From Sphingomonas sp. Y38-1Y (GTDB lineage: Bacteria; Pseudomonadota; Alphaproteobacteria; Sphingomonadales; Sphingomonadaceae): DNA of 64,000 bases. Shown here piece by piece: positions 59,501 through 64,000 of the stretch; positions within the stretch are counted from its first letter, which is position 1; every line of letters starts with the position of its first letter. The notes under the pieces were generated by a model that was not told the origin of the DNA, searched no databases, and saw only the letters and a list, made by a program, of their open reading frames with translations. A program made the translations under genes and the position numbers. The stretch covers positions 124,001 to 188,000 of the forward strand of contig NZ_CP135916.1 of NCBI RefSeq assembly GCF_032391395.1, read 5' to 3'.

Positions 59501-62500
59501 GCCGGACCTGACGGCGCCGGAAGCGCCGACGGCGACCGTGTCCGACGACGGCCTGACCGTCACCGGCACCGGCGAGGCGGGCGCGACGATCGAGGTGCGG
59601 GCAGCGGACGGCTCGCCGCTCGGGACGACCACTGTGCTGGCGGACGGCAGCTACAGCGTCACGCTGACGACGCCGCAGCTCGACAGCCAGGTACTGACGG
59701 TCGACCAGACCGATCCGGCGGGCAACACCTCGCCGTCGGTCAACGCGACCGCACCGGACCTCACCGCACCCGAAGCACCCATCGCCACCGTGTCGCCCGA
59801 CGGCCTGACCGTCACCGGCACCGGCGAGGCGGGCGCGACGATCGAGGTGCGCGCGCCGGACGGCTCGTCGCTCGGCATGGCGACCGTGCTCGCCAACGGC
59901 ACCTACACCGTCACGCTGACGACGCCGCAGCTCGCCAGCCAGGTGCTGACGGTCGACCAGACCGATCCGGCGGGCAATACCTCGCCTTCGGTCACGACGA
60001 CCGCGCCGGACCTGACGGCACCGGAGGCACCGACCGCTACCGTGTCGCCCGATGGTCTAACCGTAACCGGCACCGGCGAAGCAGGCGCGACGATCGAGGT
60101 GCGCGCGCCGGACGGCTCGCCGCTCGGCACGACCACTGTGCTGGCGGACGGCAGCTACAGCGTCACGCTGACGACGCCGCAGCTCGCCAGCCAGGTGCTC
60201 ACGGTCGATCAGACCGATACCGCAGGCAACACCTCGCCCTCGGTCAACACGACCGCTCCGGACCTGACTGCGCCCGAAGCGCCCACCGCCACCGTGTCGC
60301 CGGACGGCCTGACCGTCACCGGCACCGGCGAGGCTGGCGCGACGATTGAGGTGCGCGCGCCGGACGGCTCGCCGCTCGGCACGACCACCGTGCTGGCCGA
60401 CGGTAGCTACAGCGTCACGCTGACGACGCCGCAGCTCGCCAGCCAGGTGCTGACGGTCGATCAGACCGACCCGGCGGGCAACACCTCGCCTTCGGTCACG
60501 ACGACGGCACCCGACCTGACGGCGCCGGAGGCACCGACCGCTACCGTGTCGCCTGACGGCCTGACTGTCACCGGCACGGGTGAGGCCGGCGCCACCATCG
60601 AGGTACGCGACCCGGCCGGCACGGTCGTCGCCACCACCGTGGTGCTCGGCGACGGCAGCTACAGCGCGGCGCTCAATCCGCCCCAGGACAATGGCGGGGT
60701 GCTGAGCGTCACGCAGGAAGATGCCGCGGGCAATGTCTCGCCGGAGGTCGACGTCCCTGCTCCCGACATCACCGCGCCTGCCGCCCCCACCGACCTTGCG
60801 GTCGAGGCGGACGGCACGACGCTGACCGGGCGCGGTGAGGCGGGCGCCTCGGTGGAGGTCACCGATGCCAGCGGCGACGTGATCGGCATCGGCACGGTCA
60901 ATCCCGACGGCAGCTTCTCGGTCGAGCTCGTCCCGCCGCAGACCGGCGGCGACAACCTCAACGTCGTCCTGATCGACGGGGCGGGCAACGACTCGCTGCC
61001 CGGCATCGTGTCCGCGCCGATCGACATCGATGCGTTCGACAATGTCAATAGCGTCCAGCTCGACGTGTCGCCGACCAGCACGCCGGTGGAGCTTGGCGCC
61101 GCCAACTATACGGTGCTGCTGTCGCTCGGCCTGATTGACCTGTCGGCGCAGGTGCTGGCGGTCCCGACCGTCAACTTCAGCGTCGCCACGGGCCACACGC
61201 TCGATGCCAGCTTCACCTATGACGCGGTGGCGAGCATCGGCGTGGCGAGCAACTACCGCGTCGTCGTTCAGCGGCTCGAGGGCGGCCAGTGGGTCTCGCT
61301 CGAAGGCACACCCGGCGGATCGCTGCTCGAACTCGGCGTGCTGGCGGGCGACCTCAACGCCACCGCCGACCTCGGGCCGGGCCAGTATCGCGCCTTCGTC
61401 GCCTTCCAGGGTGTCGCCGGCCTCGGCCTGCTCGGCGCCCTGGAGGTGTCGGGGATCGACAACGACTTCACCCGGCCGATCGTCGACCCTGAGACGGCGA
61501 CGGGCAATGTCGTCACCGATCCCGGCCCGGGCGGCGAAGTCGACATCGTCGGCGCCGCCACCGTGGTCGAGAGCGTCACGGTGGGCGGCGTCACCACCGC
61601 CGTCGCGGCGGGCGGGACCAGCGTTCGCGGCACCTATGGCACGCTGACGATCAATCCCGACGGCAGCTACAGCTATGTGCCGGATGCGAGTGCCGCCGGC
61701 ATCGGCCGGAGCGACAGCTTCACCTACACGCTGCTCGACCCGACCGACAACGAGCGCGAAAGCGCGAACCTGACGATCAACATCGGCAGCGACGATGTCG
61801 CGGCGCCGGTGGCGACCAACGATCAGGCGAGCGTCACCGCATCGTACGACTATCTCGTCACCACGCCCACGGCGGTCGCGGGCGTCTTCTTCGACACGCC
61901 GGGCACGCTCGCCCTGCCGGTCACGCGGTCGCAAACCGGCACCTTTACCGTGGCGGCGAACGACCAGTCCGACGTGACGATCAGCGCGATCCGCGGCGGC
62001 AACGTCGCCCTGCTGCCCAGCTACACCATCACCGTCCGCGATGCGGCCGGCGTGGAAGTGGGCCGCGTGACGGGACTGGCGGTCGTCGGTCCGCTGAGTA
62101 CGGGCCTGTCGCTGACGGTTCCGGACCTGGATCCCGGTACCTACAGCTACACGATCAGCAGCACCAATATCGCTGGCACGGGCTATACGACGACGTCGCA
62201 AATCAGCCAGACGATCACCAATCTCGACCAGTTCGACTTCGACAGCGCGACGACGGCGACGGGCAACATCCTCGCCAACGATGTCGATGGCGGCGCTTTC
62301 GCATCGCTTCGGATCGAGAGCGGGACGGGCTTCACCCCCGTGGGCAATGCGACAGTGAAGGTCGATGGCGACTATGGCCGGCTCTTCATCGATGCCGATG
62401 GCGATTACCGCTACGTCGTCGATGCGGACCTCGCTTACGCCCCCGGGCCGCGGGTGGACAGCTTCACCTATGAGATCGTCCAGCCCGGCGGGCAGACGGC

Positions 62501-62771
62501 GACGGCGACGCTGGACATCACCATCGCCTCGGCGACCCCCGCGACCGCACCCGCACTGACCGCGGAGTTCGGGATCTTGGAGGAGCAAGGTGAGCTGGAG
62601 ACGGTCCTTGCCCGCTACCTCGACGAGCAGGGGACGCAGGAAGGTCAAGGCCTCCATCCGGATGCGCCTGCGCCAGAACCGGCCGCGATTGTCCACGATC
62701 CTGTCGACCCATTTGCTTACATAGATCAGCAAACGTACGAAGAGGATCGCCACCATCTTGGTCCGGTTTGA
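53541..62771 (+). CDS. Giant BapA-like repeat adhesin, probably type I secreted
   Basis: The 3,076-aa protein starts at ATG 53541 (GAGGGG before it). Residues 1-110 form the BapA/Bap prefix-like domain (beta-rich; [33 protein letters not shown]). A Gly/Ala/hydrophobic stretch (115-142) follows, then an Asp-Ala repeat (151-303), 26 Ig-like repeats of about 84 residues (about 309-2490), a non-repeat beta region with [10 protein letters not shown], two VCBS-like domains ([34 protein letters not shown]) and an acidic tail ending HHLGPV. No signal peptide, LPxTG or RTX nonapeptides are visible. Bap-type proteins of this layout are exported by TolC-dependent type I systems and act in biofilm and surface attachment. 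A TolC-family gene follows. Confidence 0.93.
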   Translation: MLAKIIDKATGKEIDVSGDIIDLDAPSVVRLTLERGDVAAMERSGNDLLIRLTNGQQMRIADFYDDRSNVPSDLVLVGNDGTMWLAAAPAGGTPRWSLLNEIDDLLTPAAQAGGGSSAALIPALLGGAAVIGGGAAAASGGSGGRDDFEGDADADSDADADADADADADADADADADADADADADADADADADADADADADADADADADADADADADADADADADADADADADADADADADADADADADADADADADADADADADADADADADADADADADADADADADADADADADADADADSDVDTEAPRPPTAVVAADGRSVTGTGEPGATLTIRDAAGAVIGTGIVAADGSYSVAIDPAQVNGEIVFATQTDAAGNASEPTPATAPDLTAPDAPVAILSPDGTVVTGTGEPNTTVQIRGPGGVLIGTGIVGADGNYTVTLTPAQTNGEAISVTLTDAAGNVSDPTPLTAPDTTAPDAPDVAIAPDGTALTGTGEPGATIIVRDATGNEIASGVVGADGTVNIPLAPPLADGEVVTAVQTDPAGNVSDPVRLVAPDITAPPAPEATVAPDGASISGTGVPGAIITITDADGNLIGRVRVGADGTFLAPLVPAQVNGEALSVVQSDAAGNASPPLALTAPDLTAPEAPTATIDDDGTTLTGTGEPGATIEVRAADGTIVGTGTVGADGSFTLTLTPAQADGGALSVTQADAAGNVSPPATVVTPDLTAPEAPVAAIDATGTIVSGTGEPGATITVRGPDGAVLGTAIVNAAGAYSVTLTTPQLDSQELSVVQSDAAGNESGATSVVAPDLTAPDAPVATVSADGALVTGTGEAGTTVRILDPVGQLIGTGTVNPDGSFSIAIAPAQVNGETLSVRLTDAAGNVSAPATPTAPDLVPNDSPDAPTATVSADGTAVSGTGEPNAAVIVRDPDGVTIGTGTVQADGSYTIVLDVPQLDGETLSVVQVRPGGAASPPAFADAPDLTAPEAPTAELVPSGEVVTGTGEPGATITVRAADGTVLGTATVNAAGNYAATLSSAQQNGETLTVIQTDGAGNASPPIPLVAPDVTAPAVPTLAIADDGATATGTGEPGATITIRDPAGVAIGTAIVAADGSYSAPLSPAQTNGEQLTATQADAAGNVSPEVSAPAPDLTAPDAPTAAVSPEGTLVAGTGEPGATITIRDAVGNVVATGTVGTDGRFAIPLDPPIVTGEALSVVQADAAGNASPPATAATPDLTPPEAPEATIAPDGASVSGTGEPGATVTIVDDNGVPLGSAIVAADGSFTVPLDPALADGETLIVRQQDAAGNLSPATSLTAADTTAPGAPTATIAEDGSVVTGTGEPGATVRIVDAAGTLVGTAVVGADGSYQATLDPAQRNGEQLSATQTDTAGNTSASIGLLAPDLTAPGAPVAEVSDDGTALTGTGEPGALVRVTDALGNLIATGIVGADGSFSIPLTPAQANGETLTVVQVDAGGNASPSTSVTAPDITAPAAPTADVSDDGTVATGRGEPGATVTVTDAAGNVIATAPVAADGSYSVPLAPPLLNGEIVTVVQTDVAGNDSPATSVTAPDETAPEAPVATITDDGTALTGTGEPGATVTVTDPAGNTVATGTVGADGSFTLPLQPPLANGETVTVVQTDAGGNASPTTSVTAPDITAPAAPSAEVADDGTAVTGTGEPGATVTVRDAEGNVIATAPVATDGSYSVPLVPPLLNGETVTVVQTDPAGNDSPGVDATAPDETAPAAPAAEISEDGGTITGTGEPGATVTVRAGDTVLGTATVAADGSYSVPLTPPQIDGQDLTVTQADAAGNVSPGTPVEAPDYNGPPAPTAEVSDDGALVTGTGTAGSTITVIDVDGTVLGTGPVAADGSFSIQLTPPQIEGDLLTVRQADSAGNQSPPVSVLSPDLTAPEAPTATVSDDGLTVTGTGEAGATIEVRAPDGSSLGTTTVLADGSYSVTLTTPQLASQVLTVDQTDPAGNTSPSVNATAPDLTAPEAPTATVSDDGLTVTGTGEAGATIEVRAADGSPLGTTTVLADGSYSVTLTTPQLDSQVLTVDQTDPAGNTSPSVNATAPDLTAPEAPIATVSPDGLTVTGTGEAGATIEVRAPDGSSLGMATVLANGTYTVTLTTPQLASQVLTVDQTDPAGNTSPSVTTTAPDLTAPEAPTATVSPDGLTVTGTGEAGATIEVRAPDGSPLGTTTVLADGSYSVTLTTPQLASQVLTVDQTDTAGNTSPSVNTTAPDLTAPEAPTATVSPDGLTVTGTGEAGATIEVRAPDGSPLGTTTVLADGSYSVTLTTPQLASQVLTVDQTDPAGNTSPSVTTTAPDLTAPEAPTATVSPDGLTVTGTGEAGATIEVRDPAGTVVATTVVLGDGSYSAALNPPQDNGGVLSVTQEDAAGNVSPEVDVPAPDITAPAAPTDLAVEADGTTLTGRGEAGASVEVTDASGDVIGIGTVNPDGSFSVELVPPQTGGDNLNVVLIDGAGNDSLPGIVSAPIDIDAFDNVNSVQLDVSPTSTPVELGAANYTVLLSLGLIDLSAQVLAVPTVNFSVATGHTLDASFTYDAVASIGVASNYRVVVQRLEGGQWVSLEGTPGGSLLELGVLAGDLNATADLGPGQYRAFVAFQGVAGLGLLGALEVSGIDNDFTRPIVDPETATGNVVTDPGPGGEVDIVGAATVVESVTVGGVTTAVAAGGTSVRGTYGTLTINPDGSYSYVPDASAAGIGRSDSFTYTLLDPTDNERESANLTINIGSDDVAAPVATNDQASVTASYDYLVTTPTAVAGVFFDTPGTLALPVTRSQTGTFTVAANDQSDVTISAIRGGNVALLPSYTITVRDAAGVEVGRVTGLAVVGPLSTGLSLTVPDLDPGTYSYTISSTNIAGTGYTTTSQISQTITNLDQFDFDSATTATGNILANDVDGGAFASLRIESGTGFTPVGNATVKVDGDYGRLFIDADGDYRYVVDADLAYAPGPRVDSFTYEIVQPGGQTATATLDITIASATPATAPALTAEFGILEEQGELETVLARYLDEQGTQEGQGLHPDAPAPEPAAIVHDPVDPFAYIDQQTYEEDRHHLGPV
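53991..54449 (+). repeat. Asp-Ala dipeptide array (about 76 units)
   Basis: An in-frame GCN-GAY hexanucleotide array encodes residues 151-303 of the adhesin as alternating Asp and Ala, with a single Ser near the start. All eight GCN/GAY hexamer types I looked for occur, mixed irregularly; only one short stretch (about 54070-54125) is a pure GCTGAC run. It gives a highly acidic, probably extended stalk between the anchor-like N-terminus and the Ig-like repeats. Because the period is six bases, other frames also remain open. Confidence 0.95.
54466..61020 (+). repeat. 26 tandem Ig-like repeats, 252-base period
   Basis: I count 26 copies of a unit with core [46 protein letters not shown] and .[10 protein letters not shown] (Big_6-like bacterial Ig fold). 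The period is exactly 252 bases (84 residues) where I checked it: 59281, 59533, 59785. Copies 20-25 (about 59263-60770) share [21 protein letters not shown] and are nearly identical as protein, but differ at many synonymous sites. Confidence 0.93.
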
Positions 62772-62890
62772 CAAGTTGGCCCGATTTGGTGGGACTTCCC
62801 AAGGAGATAGCGCCGCATCTTAGTACTACGTTAAGCTCCCGATGCTTTCCTCCGTCTCAGACGAAAGAAAGTATTAGGGGAGTCGTGCGG

Positions 62891-64000
62891 ATGCGGCGCG
62901 ATGCTCGTGTAACTTTGGTCGCTCTAACCTGCCTGCTCGTATCCCCGGGATACGGGCAGGCGCTGTCTGATCGAGCCCCCGGCGCACCAGCGGGCGCGGT
63001 CCTCACCCTGGATCAGGCGGTCCGCGCCGCGGTCGCCTGGCACCCCCAGGTGACCGAGGCGTCGGGCTCGCTCAGCGCCCGCCGCGAGGAAATCGCGGTC
63101 GCCCGCGCGGGCTATCTGCCGCGCGTCAACGCCGGGGTCGACAGCGGCTATGACAGCCGCATCGCCGACAGCTGGCGCCCGCGCCCGACCGCGTCGGTCG
63201 ACCAGATGCTCTATGATTTCGGCAAGGTGGCGAGCGCCGTCGCCGCCGCCCGCGCCGACACCCGGGAGGGTGAAGCGCAGCTGCTGCTCGCGATCGACGA
63301 CCTCGTCCGCCAGACCGCCTTCGCCGCGATCGAGCTCCAGCGCGCCGCGGCACTCCGCACCGTCGCGCAAGCCCAGCTGGCGCGGATCGGCGAGATCAGC
63401 CGGCTGGTCGGCGACCGCAGCGACGTCGGCGCCGCGACCCGATCCGACGCGCTTCAGGCCCGTGCCCGTGTCGAGAGCGCCCGCGCCACGCTGTCGCAGA
63501 TCGAGGCGTCGACGCAGCGTTGGTCGGCGGCGCTCGCCTTCCTCGTCGGGCGCGACACGCCCGTCCCGGGCGTCACCGACGACGCGCCCGCCTTCCTCGA
63601 CACCGCCTGCATCGACGCGAGCGTCCGCCCCGAGCCGGTGCCTGCGATCATGGCCGCGGAGGCACGCCGCGACGAAGCGGAGGCCAATCTTCGCCGCAGC
63701 AAGGCGGACCAGTATCCGACCATCGCGTTCGGCGGCAACGCGTCGACCGACCTTGCCTCCTTCACCTCGGACCGCAGCATCTACAGCTTCGGGCTGCGCG
63801 CCTCGAGCGAGGTGTTCGGCGGCGGCGCGCGGCGCGCCCGCGCTCGCGGCGCGCAGCTGGCGCTCGGCGCGGCGGAGGCGTCGATCGCCGCGACCCGGCT
63901 GGAGACGCGGCAGGCGCTGGCGGAAGCCGGCACGCAGGTGCCGCTCCTCACCGACCTGCTCCAAACGCTGGAGCGACGGCGCACCGACATGGCGGAGACG
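62891..64000 (+). CDS. TolC-family outer-membrane efflux protein, cut by right edge
   Basis: The forward frame is open from ATG 62891 (AGGGGAG 9 bases before; GTG 62885 is possible) to the window end, giving 370 residues. A signal peptide (MRRDARVTLVALTCLLV) is followed by LTLDQAVRAAVAWHPQVTEA, GYLPRVNAGVDSG, VDQMLYDFGKVASAVAAARAD, and long Ala/Arg-rich coiled-coil helices with VGAATRSDALQARARVESARATL, then EANLRRSKADQYPTIAFGGN. This is the TolC/LapE type used in type I secretion. Directly after the adhesin gene, it is very likely its outer-membrane exit. ABC and membrane-fusion partners would lie beyond the edge. Confidence 0.92.
   Translation, partial: MRRDARVTLVALTCLLVSPGYGQALSDRAPGAPAGAVLTLDQAVRAAVAWHPQVTEASGSLSARREEIAVARAGYLPRVNAGVDSGYDSRIADSWRPRPTASVDQMLYDFGKVASAVAAARADTREGEAQLLLAIDDLVRQTAFAAIELQRAAALRTVAQAQLARIGEISRLVGDRSDVGAATRSDALQARARVESARATLSQIEASTQRWSAALAFLVGRDTPVPGVTDDAPAFLDTACIDASVRPEPVPAIMAAEARRDEAEANLRRSKADQYPTIAFGGNASTDLASFTSDRSIYSFGLRASSEVFGGGARRARARGAQLALGAAEASIAATRLETRQALAEAGTQVPLLTDLLQTLERRRTDMAET

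Noticed and set aside
54466..61020. Regularly spaced repeats as a possible CRISPR or satellite array
   Set aside because: The period is 252 bases, the repeats are in frame throughout and encode a conserved Ig-like fold; there are no short identical repeats with unique spacers.
53541..62771. RTX toxin assignment for the giant protein
   Set aside because: No GGxGxD nonapeptide repeats or toxin domain were seen; only Ig-like, VCBS-like and Asp-Ala regions.
60057..62774. A 905-codon reverse-strand open frame opposite the adhesin
   Set aside because: It is a shadow of the repeat-rich adhesin; periodic Arg/Asp/Gly-rich sequence without recognisable motifs.

Overview
The window is GC-rich, densely packed DNA with no ribosomal, tRNA, phage, IS or CRISPR content. 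Five TonB-dependent receptors, a MucR-type regulator, LuxR-solo style regulation and many ATGA-coupled operons point to an alphaproteobacterium, most likely Sphingomonadales (Sphingomonas-like). This placement is inferred from gene content and composition; no marker gene is present.

Layout. 0-12 kb: a catabolic/uptake block on the minus strand. It holds an acyl-CoA ligase (cut by the left edge), a type-B carboxylesterase, an MFS carrier, a TonB receptor, a second TonB receptor with a beta-lactamase-fold serine hydrolase, and a LuxR-type regulator; a MucR-family regulator sits between the two halves. 12-17.8 kb: a siderophore-type TonB receptor diverges from a three-gene ABC exporter cassette with two DUF3526-like permeases. 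17.8-22.5 kb: ion homeostasis genes, namely a CPA1 Na+/H+ antiporter whose ribosome site lies in a strong hairpin, a KefB/YbaL-like antiporter followed by a 35-aa membrane peptide, a small exported protein and a DoxX protein. 22.5-24.7 kb: a FepA/CirA-like TonB receptor.

24.9-39.7 kb: a bidirectional catabolic regulon that I cannot match to a known pathway. It encodes two-subunit aconitase X, a MarR regulator, two paralogous IlvD/Edd sugar-acid dehydratases flanking an AAHS-type transporter, a FAD oxidoreductase, a large TonB receptor and three TIM-barrel isomerase-family enzymes. Shared GRTAGC half-sites precede the acnX pair, the FAD-oxidoreductase operon and the receptor gene. This is the best candidate for an undescribed system.

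39.8-53.3 kb: an M61 peptidase, then a complete nitrate/nitrite assimilation locus: nasT, nasS, a leader RNA with tandem ANTAR hairpins and a terminator, nitrate transporter, outer-membrane channel, nirB, nirD, nitrate reductase, siroheme methyltransferase and a HAD hydrolase. The leader explains regulation: nitrate sensed by NasS should free NasT to bind the hairpins and prevent termination.

53.5-64 kb: a 3,076-aa BapA-like surface adhesin with about 76 Asp-Ala dipeptides and 26 Ig-like repeats of exactly 84 residues where checked, followed by a TolC-family outer-membrane protein cut by the right edge. Together these look like a type I secreted biofilm adhesin locus.
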